DNA from: Paenibacillus chitinolyticus NBRC 15660
Lineage (GTDB): Bacteria > Bacillota > Bacilli > Paenibacillales > NBRC-103111
Length of the DNA stretch: 64,000 nucleotides
Direction: 5' to 3'
NCBI RefSeq assembly: GCF_000739915.1
Contig: NZ_BBJT01000006.1
Coordinates: 248,001 to 312,000, forward strand
In this document: one piece after another, positions 34,476 through 42,939 of the stretch
Numbering within the stretch: the first letter of the stretch is position 1
Layout: the number at the start of each line of letters is the position of its first letter
Translations under genes and position numbers: made by a program
The notes under the pieces: generated by a model
Told to the model about the DNA's origin: nothing
What the model saw: only the letters and a program-made list of their open reading frames with translations
The model's database searches: none

Positions 34476-36086
34476 TCATTTTTTCAGTTTGAATACGGAG
34501 CTAAAGAAGCTGTACAGGGCATCCCCCGCGATAAAGCCGGCGGCGAGAATGCTCATCGGCGTTTCGGCTTCTTTCTTGAAAATTTTCAGAACAACGATCC
34601 GGATCAGAATACCGGCGAGTACCGCCCAGCACGCATTCGGCGAAACGATCAGAAGACCCGTTGCGAAAAGCACCCCGATCTGACGGGACGGTCCTCCGAG
34701 CAATTGGACAATCGCGCCGGGAATCGCCCAAAGCAGCAGTTGGCGGGCAATATCGGCCGAAGCTCCGGCCTGGATGGTCGACACGTACACTTTATCGATA
34801 GGCGGAACGAGATTTTGCGCAAAATAGCCTTTGTACGAGAGCAGCACGGTCAGCAGCGCGACGCCGAAAGCGATCATCGCCGTGATGTACTGCTGTTTTC
34901 TCCCGTGAAGCTCAAGCTCGGGATCTTTGCCGTTGCCCCGGAGAATGTATCCGGCTTTCAAATCGTAGCCCATATCCGCAAACGCCGGGCCCGTCGCGGC
35001 GCTGAAGCCGGCCAGAAGCGCAAGCGCAACCGGCGGAAACCCGATCAGCATGCCGAACAGCAGCGTAATAAAAGCGACGGCAAACGCCGGGAACCAGCCG
35101 GAATGCATGGCGGCGATCCCTACGATGATCTCGTGCACGAAGGCGGCGAAAGCGGCGAAAATGATGAAGCCGATCAGCATGCCGAGCGACATTTTCGTCA
35201 TAATGCCGCCAATGATGGCAATGAGCAGGGCGATGACCAGGTAAGCGGCAAAGCCGAGGCTGAGGGTGCGGCGGGCTTCTTTATCCGTCCTTGTCAGCCT
35301 GATGTCCCTGACTTCTTCCTCGCTCTCCGCTTCGGAACCCGCCGTTTTCGGGCGCTTGAAAAGGAGCATCCCCGCCTGGATGAGCGCGACGATACCGGCG
35401 CCGATCATGACCCCGTGGGCGATGTACAGCTGATTGACGTCGATATCGAACCACGGCACCGAATACTGCCGGATCATCAGGCCGATGCCAAACATCGTCA
35501 GCGCCCAGATGTTTCCGATAAACGCGACACCGAAAGCGGACATCGAGATTTTAAAATACGAGCCGATGAGCCCGATAACGGTTCCGACACCGAGCAGCAG
35601 CGCGCGCTTGCCGCCTTTATCCCCCGCCAGGATCGATTCCGCGGTAGCCACGCCGGGCGCCCAGGTTCCTTTTGCCGGGAATAGTTTGGAGTCAAAGAGC
35701 TTGTACAGCAGCGTCGCGTCGACGAACATCGCCAGCGCGGCTCCGATCAGCATCGGCACGATCAGTTCCGTCGCGCCCATCGCAAACGGAATCCCGATCG
35801 GAATGAGCAGGCTGTTGGCCGCTCCGAACGTCGCCGAGGAAATAGACGTCTGAACCAGATTCTGGCGGTGGATCGATTTGTATTTGCGGAATATCATCAC
35901 GGGAATCCGGGCGATCAGCATCGCGACAAGCGCTCCGATAATCGCGGTATTCGGGGTTACCCCCAGCGTCGTGACGAGCTGCATCCCGATAATGGCCCCG
36001 ATCACACTGGTGACAATGTTCAAGATCAGTGCGAACGGCTCGAAAATACTCGGGTGCTTCTTTTCCTTTTCCTCTTTCTCTTCCAT
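34476..36086 (-). CDS. OPT-family oligopeptide transporter
   Basis: A 536-residue integral membrane protein with about 14 hydrophobic segments and a short, highly charged N-terminus (EEKEEKEKKHPS). OPT members import oligopeptides or metal chelates with protons. Start at 36086: AGGGGG lies 7 bp upstream; a TTG two codons earlier is too close. It heads the OPT-DUF917-DUF1177 segment and presumably brings in the compound that the neighbouring enzymes open. No gene lies in the 390 bp before it. Confidence 0.82.
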   Translation of the reverse strand: MEEKEEKEKKHPSIFEPFALILNIVTSVIGAIIGMQLVTTLGVTPNTAIIGALVAMLIARIPVMIFRKYKSIHRQNLVQTSISSATFGAANSLLIPIGIPFAMGATELIVPMLIGAALAMFVDATLLYKLFDSKLFPAKGTWAPGVATAESILAGDKGGKRALLLGVGTVIGLIGSYFKISMSAFGVAFIGNIWALTMFGIGLMIRQYSVPWFDIDVNQLYIAHGVMIGAGIVALIQAGMLLFKRPKTAGSEAESEEEVRDIRLTRTDKEARRTLSLGFAAYLVIALLIAIIGGIMTKMSLGMLIGFIIFAAFAAFVHEIIVGIAAMHSGWFPAFAVAFITLLFGMLIGFPPVALALLAGFSAATGPAFADMGYDLKAGYILRGNGKDPELELHGRKQQYITAMIAFGVALLTVLLSYKGYFAQNLVPPIDKVYVSTIQAGASADIARQLLLWAIPGAIVQLLGGPSRQIGVLFATGLLIVSPNACWAVLAGILIRIVVLKIFKKEAETPMSILAAGFIAGDALYSFFSSVFKLKK

Positions 36087-36479
36087 GGACAATCCCCCTA
36101 ATCACTTGATGTAGAACCATTCTCCCGTCATCTGTTTCCTTCAGGAAACTTTTTTTCTGTTACGGGAATGAAGCCGAAGGCAGAGGTGCAAGTATTTTTT
36201 ATACAAGTAGTATGTGCAAAATGGAATGTTCCGACAAACGAAAGTGCAATGCGGTAAAAATCGCCTTATAAACCTCGTGATAGAGGCAACCCTCACCGTC
36301 GTTCCGGCCGTGCTCTCGCAACATGTATAGGCTATACCTACCAGGCGTGTCCCATTCGTCACGTGTACGGCATTCATCGTAAACATCCTATTCCATCTCG
36401 CCCATACCGCTTTAAAGCTTTACTAGAATATAGCCCGAGGGTATGACAAAACCGGCTCGCGGGCGCTTTCCGAACGAAA
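36087..36479. other. Intergenic region upstream of the OPT gene
   Basis: No convincing gene. A GTTTCC/GGAAAC hairpin followed by seven T on the plus strand (36134-36157) looks like a terminator pointing away from the operon. AT-rich patches (around 36190-36200) and the inverted repeat GGAATGTTCC (about 36222-36231) could be part of a minus-strand promoter, but no good -35/-10 pair was found. Confidence 0.35.
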
Positions 36480-37403
36480 TTACTTTCCGGCCGAATCCGG
36501 CAAAACTTCCGGTAACGTCCGTTTCTTTTTCATGGAAAATATACGCAGTTGAACCGTTCCGAGGAGAACCCCGGTAAAAACAAGCGCAGCCCCGAAAAGC
36601 TGCGGAGCCGTAACGGCGCGGCCGAAAAGAAGAAATTCCAGCAGCATCGTCATCAGCGGCTGCAAATTCAGCACGATGGCCGCTTTCGCCGCGCCGAGTG
36701 TCTGCATGCCTTTGTTCCACATGACCCCCGTAAGCCCCTGCGCCACGATCACCGTCACGATAACGAGCGCCCACATCCCCGCGGGATGTATCCAGGTGGC
36801 CTCTCCGGCCGCCAGAACGAACGGATCGAAGAGCACAGCGCTGAGTGCGAAGCTGTAAACCGTCACGATAAAGGGAGAAAGCCGCCTCGTCAAAATGCGG
36901 ACAAAAATCAAGTTGCACGAAAAGGTAAACGTCGCGCCTGCCATAATCCAGTCCCCTGCATTAAACTGCAAACCGCGGACATTCAAGGCGAAAGCCAGAC
37001 CCGAAATGGCGATCACACTGCCCGCCACCATGCGCCAGGTCACCCGTTCTTTCAGGAAAAGAGCGGCCAGACCGGCCGTAAACAAAGGCGACAGTGTAAA
37101 AATAAGCGACGCGTTCGTAGCCGTCGTGAGCTGGAGTCCCCGGAACAGCAGGATCTGGTTCGCAATGAGGCCGATTCCGGCCGAGCAGCAAAGCCAGAGC
37201 GCGTCTTTTCCCGTTATTTTCACAAAAGCGCGCGTTCCCCACGCCCACAGCAGAAAGGTGCCGGACACGATCGTCAAGCTCAGCGCCGAGAGAAACATGG
37301 GAGGAAACTCCCGGAGCAGCACCTGTCGGACCATGTAATTCAGCGCCCAAACGAAGACGCAGAAGATCAGAAGCAGGTACGATCTGGCCGATGTCCAAGT
37401 CAC
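36480..37403 (-). CDS. DMT-superfamily (EamA) transporter
   Basis: A 307-residue membrane protein with ten predicted segments in two EamA repeats (repeat 1 around 10-135 with NYMVRQVLLREFPPMFLS; repeat 2 around 150-290). GTG start at 37403, 10 bp after the racemase stop, so co-transcribed with it. Drug/metabolite exporters of this type often remove amino acids or pathway by-products. Substrate unknown. The charged tail KKKRTLPEVLPDSAGK is cytosolic. Confidence 0.82.
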   Translation of the reverse strand: MTWTSARSYLLLIFCVFVWALNYMVRQVLLREFPPMFLSALSLTIVSGTFLLWAWGTRAFVKITGKDALWLCCSAGIGLIANQILLFRGLQLTTATNASLIFTLSPLFTAGLAALFLKERVTWRMVAGSVIAISGLAFALNVRGLQFNAGDWIMAGATFTFSCNLIFVRILTRRLSPFIVTVYSFALSAVLFDPFVLAAGEATWIHPAGMWALVIVTVIVAQGLTGVMWNKGMQTLGAAKAAIVLNLQPLMTMLLEFLLFGRAVTAPQLFGAALVFTGVLLGTVQLRIFSMKKKRTLPEVLPDSAGK

Positions 37404-37412
37404 GAGCTTGAC

Positions 37413-38072
37413 TTAATTCGGCTCGCGGACATCATCGAGCTGCTTGTAGTAATGGGAGGCGAACAAGCCCTCCGCTTCGACGGCGTCGACGACCGGAACA
37501 TGCAGTTCGCTCCGGAGGACGGCGGCCAGGCCGATGGTCGAGAAGCCCGTGCAGGCGAACACGATGACCTTCGTCCCCGCATCCAGCAAGGAGCGGGCGG
37601 CTTCGACCGCTTTCTCGCGTCCGGCCGGTGTCATGAGATCCGTCGTGTTGGTGACGCCTTCGGGACGCGTGTAGCGGACAAGCTTATCGCCGAGCAGATC
37701 GCGGATGACCGCAGGCGCTTCCTCCGTGATACCTAGTACGCCAACGGGCCGGCCCATGGACAATGCCGCGTACGCCGCGGCGCTTCCCGCTCCGATGACC
37801 GGCACCGAGACGCTATCGCGCAGAGGCCCGATCGCCGGGTCCGCCGCGCAGGAAATGACCAGCACCGTGCAGCCTTCCGACTCCATTCGCTTGCCCAGCT
37901 CGACAATTTTCGGAACGGCGATGGCTTCCGTCTCCCCGTCATAAATGCCGAGGGGCTGATCCGGAATGCATTTGCTCACAACCGGCAGTCCATACGTCTC
38001 TTCCAGTAATTTTCCGTGCTGCTCGAGAACCTTCGTATCTTCCGTCGTTAATACGCGGATCACTCCGATCAT
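37413..38072 (-). CDS. Asp/Glu/hydantoin racemase family protein
   Basis: A 219-residue two-cysteine racemase. The catalytic pair is C75 in VLVISCAADPAIG and C174 in VIVFACTGFSTIG, each at the end of a beta strand. Such enzymes invert the alpha carbon of amino acids or 5-substituted hydantoins without a cofactor. The ATG at 38072 (GAGGAAGG upstream) replaces a longer frame that runs through the upstream terminator. First gene of a unit with the EamA exporter; a racemase beside DUF917 fits hydantoin-type chemistry. Confidence 0.85.
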   Translation of the reverse strand: MIGVIRVLTTEDTKVLEQHGKLLEETYGLPVVSKCIPDQPLGIYDGETEAIAVPKIVELGKRMESEGCTVLVISCAADPAIGPLRDSVSVPVIGAGSAAAYAALSMGRPVGVLGITEEAPAVIRDLLGDKLVRYTRPEGVTNTTDLMTPAGREKAVEAARSLLDAGTKVIVFACTGFSTIGLAAVLRSELHVPVVDAVEAEGLFASHYYKQLDDVREPN

Positions 38073-38199
38073 GGCTTCCCATCCTTCCTCGTTTTCGCTT
38101 GCTTTTGTAGACTTCGTGTGGCTTGTTAATGCTGGATTGGTAATATTGTATTCGTTTCCAAAGAGGCGGACCATGTTCTCGACTACCAAAAATAACGAA

Positions 38200-38228
38200 G
38201 GCCCTTTGTGCTCGGAGCACAAAAGGCC
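38200..38228 (-). terminator. Terminator after the PucR gene
   Basis: Minus-strand hairpin GGCCTTTTGTGCTC / GAGCACAAAGGGCC followed by TTCGTTATTTTT. Separates the regulator from the racemase gene. It overlaps the last codons of the regulator region (stop at 38234). Confidence 0.6.
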
Positions 38229-38233
38229 GGATT

Positions 38234-39778
38234 TCATTCCAAATTTTTCAATAAATAAAACGACGTGCACAAATAATATATCAGCCGTTTCGACGTATCT
38301 TCCATGTCTATGTCAGCTATGTCTTTGATGCGGTCCAACCGGTATTTCACGGAGTTTCGGTGGATGTACAGCTTGTTCGCCGCTTCGATCAGACTGCCCC
38401 CGGCCGCCAGGTAGGCATGGAAGGTGGGCACAAGATCGGTTCCGTTGTCCCGGTCATACTTGGAGAGCTTGCCGATCTTCTTCTCCGTGAACGCATCGAA
38501 CCCTACATAGGCCGACGATTCCAGCAGCAGATCGAACATCTCGATCTCGTCGTAGCTGAACGTACGGCGTTCCTTGTCCAGCCGGCAGCCGATGGTCATC
38601 GCTTTTTTGGCCTTCACGTAGCTGCGGTACACTTCCCAGAGCGGAGCTTTGCCGCCGAAGCCGGTCCGGATTTGGCTGTGGGAGTCCAGCAGCGGGGCCA
38701 GAACATCGGCCCACCCGGCCGTTCTACCGGCGACCGGCTGCTTCGTGCTCGGCTCCGGCACCGCCGGCGAAGCCAGCAGAAGGACGAGCCGGTCCCCCTG
38801 CCGGAGCAGATGGGACTTGACCTTGCGGGCGGCCGACTCGCTGTCCGTCAGCTCGCCCAGGGCGGCCGGCAGGGAGGCGTGCTCCTCGAACAGGTGCGGC
38901 TCGCCTTCGACGATGCAGACTTCCCAGCACCAGTCCTTCTGGAGGCCAAGCTGCCTTCCCTTGTTCTCGGCGTCCTGCCTGGACAAGGGCAAGCCCATCA
39001 GCAGCTCCTCGAAGAAGTTGCCCTGCAGCCGCTGCTCCGTGTCGTAGGCGATCTTGCGGCGCATCAGCTCCAGCGAGAACACCAGCCGCGCATGCTCGAT
39101 GCAGACCAGCTCGAGCTCGTCGAGCTGGTCCTTCCCGATGATGAGGCGCCCGGCGAACTGCTTGTCCACCGACACGTCCCAGCTCTTCGTCCGGCCGGCC
39201 GGCGGATCTCCCGCATCAGCGGGCGACGAAACGATGACGCGGCCGTGTTTGTGGATCACCCAGATGGGCGCCTGGACCAGCTCCGCCACGCTGTCCGCCA
39301 CCACCTGGATGCCTTTGTTGTGCAGCACAAGACCGGTCAGCGTCTTGTTCACTTCCTCGGATCTGCGCAGCAGAGCCGCTTGTGTATTCAAAATCTGCTC
39401 CATCACCGTGTGCGTGATATCGATATACGGAATTCCCGGCGGAATCTGGATCACCGGAATCCGGTACCGGTTGCTCAGCTCCACCATCTCGGCGGGAATG
39501 CCGCCCATGAACCGCTCCGGTTTGATCGCAAGTGCCGCGGCATCCGCCCTTCTCAGCTCTTCCATCAGCTCCAGCACCAGGCCCGGATCGTTGCGCATGG
39601 AGTAGCCGGTGGTTAGAATAAGCTCGCCTTCCCGTAGCCAGCCCTTGATATCAGGGACCTCCATAATGTCGATATAGCGTACAACGCGGTCCAGCCCTTC
39701 CTCTCCGCTGATCAGCGACGCGTCTTTCAATATCGGAAGCTGGAGCAGCTCCCGGACCGTCATCCCTTTGAGATTCAT
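38234..39778 (-). CDS. PucR-family transcriptional regulator
   Basis: A 514-residue regulator. Residues 5-130 form the N-terminal PucR domain (MTVRELLQLPILKDASLISGEEGLDRVV, key VRELLQ and GLDRVV; LREGELILTTGYSM; IPPGIPYIDI). The C-terminus carries the PucR helix-turn-helix (DLVPTFHAYLAAGGSLIEAANKLYIHRNSVKYRLDRI, key IHRNSVKYRLDRI). PucR proteins activate purine, amino acid or ring-compound catabolism genes on sensing the substrate. The ATG at 39778 follows GGGTGA. It lies upstream of the whole racemase-OPT-DUF917 cluster and is the obvious controller. Confidence 0.88.
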   Translation of the reverse strand: MNLKGMTVRELLQLPILKDASLISGEEGLDRVVRYIDIMEVPDIKGWLREGELILTTGYSMRNDPGLVLELMEELRRADAAALAIKPERFMGGIPAEMVELSNRYRIPVIQIPPGIPYIDITHTVMEQILNTQAALLRRSEEVNKTLTGLVLHNKGIQVVADSVAELVQAPIWVIHKHGRVIVSSPADAGDPPAGRTKSWDVSVDKQFAGRLIIGKDQLDELELVCIEHARLVFSLELMRRKIAYDTEQRLQGNFFEELLMGLPLSRQDAENKGRQLGLQKDWCWEVCIVEGEPHLFEEHASLPAALGELTDSESAARKVKSHLLRQGDRLVLLLASPAVPEPSTKQPVAGRTAGWADVLAPLLDSHSQIRTGFGGKAPLWEVYRSYVKAKKAMTIGCRLDKERRTFSYDEIEMFDLLLESSAYVGFDAFTEKKIGKLSKYDRDNGTDLVPTFHAYLAAGGSLIEAANKLYIHRNSVKYRLDRIKDIADIDMEDTSKRLIYYLCTSFYLLKNLE

Positions 39779-39802
39779 CGTGTTCACCCGATTTCAGACA
39801 GT

Positions 39803-39869
39803 TTGTGCGTTTCTTGGTGCGTGGGGTAAAGGTAAAAAAACTTCTGCGTCTATTGTATCATTTCTGCGT
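39803..39869 (-). promoter_or_regulatory. Promoter region of the PucR gene with TGCGT repeats
   Basis: On the plus strand TTCTGCGT occurs at 39842-39849 and again exactly 20 bp later at 39862-39869, flanking a minus-strand -10-like TACAAT (39852-39857). Related copies TTGTGCGT (39803-39810) and TTGGTGCGT (39814-39822) follow. Direct repeats two helical turns apart around a -10 box suggest autoregulation. Confidence 0.45.
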
Positions 39870-39997
39870 TTTTTTGTGGGGAGGAAGGGGCGTGGCGGGA
39901 AAGAGAAAAGAAGGATGCCTGTTAGGAGGCTCCTTCTTTTTGGAGGAGTGGCTTGGATTTTAATTGGACCAGAAAAGGGGCGACAATTATAATCACC

Positions 39998-40318
39998 TTA
40001 TCCTGTTGTAATATTTTTTTTGAAACTAATCATAAAATTCCCTCTATATTTAATTCGGCCTTTATCTTGTTCTTGCATTGCATTAAAAGTTTGCTGGTCC
40101 AATACTCGCAACTCAATAATCTTATCCTCACATAAGATTACAATGTTACATATATGGACCATCTTCCCGTTCATCCCTGCAAACTTTTCAGACTTCTTCT
40201 CCAAAATTTTGCAATCGCAACAGTGAGCAGGATTCTTTTTAATCCAATAATGAATCAGTTGAATAACTACACCAATAAATAGAAGGAGTAGTAGAACATT
40301 AAGTAAAGTTTGATTCAT
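39998..40318 (-). CDS. Small membrane-anchored protein, DUF2500-like
   Basis: A 106-residue protein with one N-terminal membrane segment (LLNVLLLLLFIGVVIQLI) and a cytosolic or outer beta-rich domain. The end (ELRVLDQQTFNAM...KYRGNFMISF) recalls the DUF2500/DUF7489-like pattern in which a small beta-barrel follows a membrane anchor. The ribosome binding site is weak. First of the AT-rich small-gene block beside the Rhs island; could be an immunity protein. Confidence 0.5.
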   Translation of the reverse strand: MNQTLLNVLLLLLFIGVVIQLIHYWIKKNPAHCCDCKILEKKSEKFAGMNGKMVHICNIVILCEDKIIELRVLDQQTFNAMQEQDKGRIKYRGNFMISFKKNITTG

Positions 40319-40398
40319 GTTGATTTACCAATAAGAGCTTTTCCAAATGTGTTATGCTTTCTCATTTTGTCCGACTCTCCTAATTAAATTGAATACAA

Positions 40399-40854
40399 TC
40401 ATACTTTTCCCTTTCTTATAGGAGGTAAAAGTTCAGAACGGCTGTGGATCATGATCAAATCATCCAAAACCGTTATTTCATGCAAAGCGGATTCATGCTG
40501 TAAAGAGGTACTTTCGGCATCACCATGAAAATGGCTCACTTCCATATGCTCAGGCAGGCACACAAAAACAGCGCGGCAAACCGATAACGAGTCCTCCAGC
40601 ATTTCCTCTATTTCCTTAAGAGATAGCCAGAGAAAACCTTCTTCTTGGAATCTTTGGATCGACGTAAGCGAAACCCTCTGCGGCGGTTCGACTTTCCCGC
40701 TTGGGTGATAATCCCCGATGTAAGTTGGAACCAACTCCAGATCTCCTATCAGCCAAGATACATTCCGGCTTAAATTCGTATAAAATTGCAGCAATCCCAA
40801 AATTTCTTTGCTGTTATTATTGGAATCTTTTGATTCATAAGTAAACGAATGCAT
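40399..40854 (-). CDS. Uncharacterised protein, possible immunity protein
   Basis: A 151-residue soluble protein starting behind GTGGAGG. No family recognised. It has a beta-rich-looking N-terminal half and an acidic middle (LKEIEEMLEDSLSV). Located in a run of seven small same-strand genes, typical of orphan immunity genes near Rhs toxin loci; function is inference from context only. Confidence 0.5.
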   Translation of the reverse strand: MHSFTYESKDSNNNSKEILGLLQFYTNLSRNVSWLIGDLELVPTYIGDYHPSGKVEPPQRVSLTSIQRFQEEGFLWLSLKEIEEMLEDSLSVCRAVFVCLPEHMEVSHFHGDAESTSLQHESALHEITVLDDLIMIHSRSELLPPIRKGKV

Positions 40855-40878
40855 AAGTGTCCTCCACTGAACGTCTAT

Positions 40879-41250
40879 CTATCCTTCTTGTTGATCCTTC
40901 TGAACATCATTGTTTTCAAATTCCCTTCGGGAGAATAATCTTCGTTCATACTCCGCGAACCAATCATATCTGTGTGCTTTTATCAAAGAGAGGGCTTCAT
41001 GTAAAGCGGCCTCCTTCAGAAGCAATAATTGGTTGTAATTGATTTCCGATTTTCTTAACCATATGAATGCTAACGATTCGCCACAGCTTGCAGCAACCAT
41101 TTCACCTATACCGTCTTGATTAGATACCTTCAGCAGGATAGCGATTGTTTCTTCATCTTCAAAATGTTCGCCCAGATCTATCACCGCGTCATCTTTTTCA
41201 GCTTCGGTTGAATAAGGATCCAGTAAAATGTCGATTAGTGCTTTTTTCAT
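40879..41250 (-). CDS. Uncharacterised helical protein, HEAT-like, possible immunity protein
   Basis: A 123-residue, mostly helical, acidic protein (ILLDPYSTEAEKDDAVIDLGEHFEDEETIAILLKV at residues 8-42, key IDLGEHFEDEET). The pattern of a two-helix unit with a conserved acidic turn resembles HEAT-like immunity proteins found near polymorphic toxins. Start behind AGGAGAGAACGAGG. No firm family assignment. Confidence 0.5.
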   Translation of the reverse strand: MKKALIDILLDPYSTEAEKDDAVIDLGEHFEDEETIAILLKVSNQDGIGEMVAASCGESLAFIWLRKSEINYNQLLLLKEAALHEALSLIKAHRYDWFAEYERRLFSRREFENNDVQKDQQEG

Positions 41251-41307
41251 CCTCGTTCTCTCCTAGATTTCAGTTAATAGATAGTTAAGATAAGGATAGG
41301 ACTAATC

Positions 41308-41592
41308 TTAAGTGAACAATTCACTTGAATTTTCTCTCACTACACGCTCTACATCCTCTGTTGTAAAGTACACCCCCGGATATTTTTGGTGATCCTCTTC
41401 AAACGGAGAGAATCTCGCCGCTACTGCAGCAATTTCTCTGAAAAGAACTCTTTCCGTTTCAGTTACTTCCTCGTCATTAAGCTCATAATGGTAAGTCATA
41501 TGAAATTCATCACAGAACGTTTCTGCCTCTATTTCTTTGTCCTTGTATAGTCTTAGCAGCCAACAGAGGCGCTCTTTGGGTGTCCGTTCCAT
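41308..41592 (-). CDS. Colicin-immunity-like small protein
   Basis: A 94-residue helical protein: ERLCWLLRLYKDKEIEAETFCDEF, EVTETERVLFREIAAVAARFSPFEEDH and YPGVYFTTEDVERVV. This pattern is common among small Bacillales proteins annotated as self-protective colicin-like immunity proteins. The ATG at 41592 follows GGGGGATC. Part of the small-gene block; a protective role against a contact-dependent toxin is likely but unproven. Confidence 0.55.
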   Translation of the reverse strand: MERTPKERLCWLLRLYKDKEIEAETFCDEFHMTYHYELNDEEVTETERVLFREIAAVAARFSPFEEDHQKYPGVYFTTEDVERVVRENSSELFT

Positions 41593-41622
41593 GTGAGATC
41601 CCCCATTTTTCCCTAGCGTCAT

Positions 41623-41964
41623 CTAGCTCAAATCAATCGTAGTCCAACCGGCCGAGACAATTTCTCTTTTCCATCGAGATAACTCGATTTGCAAATCCTT
41701 TTCGTCTGCGGAAATTTCGAACTCTATTCTAGTAAAGGGTTTTGTAAAAAATTCAATATAAGGAGGGCTGGCCGTGAAATCTCTTTGTCCGATGCAGAAG
41801 TCTTTTTTTCTGATTTCATCTGTCATCTCATCCGTTAAATTCTCGGTTCTCCTCCGGTATTGGACCCAGTGTTCATGGCATTGTTTAAAATCTATCTTTT
41901 TATTTTCTCCGTTTTCATCGGTATAGACAAGACCATCAACTGTAAGGTTTTCAATGATTTTCAT
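41623..41964 (-). CDS. Uncharacterised protein, possible immunity protein
   Basis: A 113-residue soluble protein behind AAAGGGGGAAG, whose ATG overlaps the stop of the upstream membrane protein gene (ATGA), so the two are translationally coupled. No family recognised. Charged, with Trp near both ends (HEHWVQYRRR, GWTTIDLS). Confidence 0.5.
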   Translation of the reverse strand: MKIIENLTVDGLVYTDENGENKKIDFKQCHEHWVQYRRRTENLTDEMTDEIRKKDFCIGQRDFTASPPYIEFFTKPFTRIEFEISADEKDLQIELSRWKREIVSAGWTTIDLS

Positions 41965-42353
41965 GCGACTTCCCCCTTTCGGCTTTCATAATCCTCCAGT
42001 TTGCTTATCCGCTCAGCCAAGATACTAATAACAAAAGCAAACACCAAGAAAATCATGCTCATAACCAACGGTTCCGTTATTTCAAACTTATTTTCATAAT
42101 AAAGAAGAAGGGCATCCACAATAAAAACAGTTAAAGTAAATAAAAAGAAAACAAGGAAATGTCCCGTCTTTGATGGCATCGGTTCCGAGCGAACGTACTT
42201 CACGATCCCCAAAATCATATATGTACCGAAAATGTAAAGAATATTATCAACCTGTAGGTTCTCATTAACCAATCTTCGATAGATGAGATTAAAAATAAGT
42301 AAGACAGCAAGAACACCCGCATATTTTAAAAGAGTCAAAAATCTAATGTGCAT
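41961..42353 (-). CDS. Four-segment membrane protein of unknown function
   Basis: About 130 residues with four hydrophobic segments (AGVLAVLLIFNLIY, ILYIFGTYMILGIV, FLVFFLFTLTVFIVDALLL, LVMSMIFLVFAFVISIL). The ATG at 42353 has GGAG 8 bp upstream; an ATG at 42386 abuts its purine stretch. Coupled to the following gene. Small multi-pass proteins are frequent as immunity partners of pore-forming or membrane-acting toxins, but this is only context. Confidence 0.5.
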   Translation of the reverse strand: MHIRFLTLLKYAGVLAVLLIFNLIYRRLVNENLQVDNILYIFGTYMILGIVKYVRSEPMPSKTGHFLVFFLFTLTVFIVDALLLYYENKFEITEPLVMSMIFLVFAFVISILAERISKLEDYESRKGEVA

Positions 42354-42405
42354 AAGCAATTCTCCATGCTTGATAGATTTTTCCATTCCTTGTAAAATCC
42401 TAAAC

Positions 42406-42939
42406 TCACACTTTCCATTCTTCTAACAAAGGATCTTGAATTAAATCGCTACACAAAATTTCGCCAACTTCAAGAAACCGATTATACAAGTCCTCAAATA
42501 TCCTTGAAATCTGTTCTCTCTTCATATGAATAAAAACAGGGTCAGGAGTCCAATGAGTGCGGCTTGAGCATGTAAGCTTTATTGCATCCTTATCCGGGCT
42601 GAATGCTACCTGTCTCTCCATTCCTTGCTCGTAAAAATCCAAAATAAAATCATACTGGTTTAATTCAATTTTCTTAAGGATTTCGGGTACCTGCTCCATA
42701 ACTGTCGATAAATCGGTTCTACAATCCACCGGCCAGTCTTTCTGACCAAACCCCGAAACTTTAAATCTGACAGCCCCCGAAATTTCGAAAATATCGCAGA
42801 CCATGCTAGTAACCGCCAATGCACAGTCCTTTTCAAGATCAAATACAAGTTCTTCTTTATTTAATTCTTTTCTTGTTAAAGGCTCGTTTACGAGCAATTT
42901 CAGATCAAAAATAGGAGCACTCCCTTTTTTAATATTCAA
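42406..42939 (-). CDS. Uncharacterised protein at the head of the small-gene block
   Basis: A 177-residue acidic protein (from TTG at 42939; a later start near 42910 behind GGGAGTG is also possible). No family recognised. The pattern DFILDFYEQGMERQVAF and HMKREQISRIFEDLYNRFLE suggests an alpha/beta fold. It heads the run of seven small same-strand genes. Confidence 0.45.
   Translation of the reverse strand: MNIKKGSAPIFDLKLLVNEPLTRKELNKEELVFDLEKDCALAVTSMVCDIFEISGAVRFKVSGFGQKDWPVDCRTDLSTVMEQVPEILKKIELNQYDFILDFYEQGMERQVAFSPDKDAIKLTCSSRTHWTPDPVFIHMKREQISRIFEDLYNRFLEVGEILCSDLIQDPLLEEWKV

Noticed and set aside
36134-36157. Functional plus-strand terminator upstream of the OPT gene
   Set aside because: The hairpin and T-run are real but no plus-strand gene ends there, so a role is unclear; only noted in the intergenic entry.
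36141-36386. 81-codon Cys/His-rich frame between the OPT and EamA genes
   Set aside because: No ribosome binding site, odd composition and no recognisable domain.
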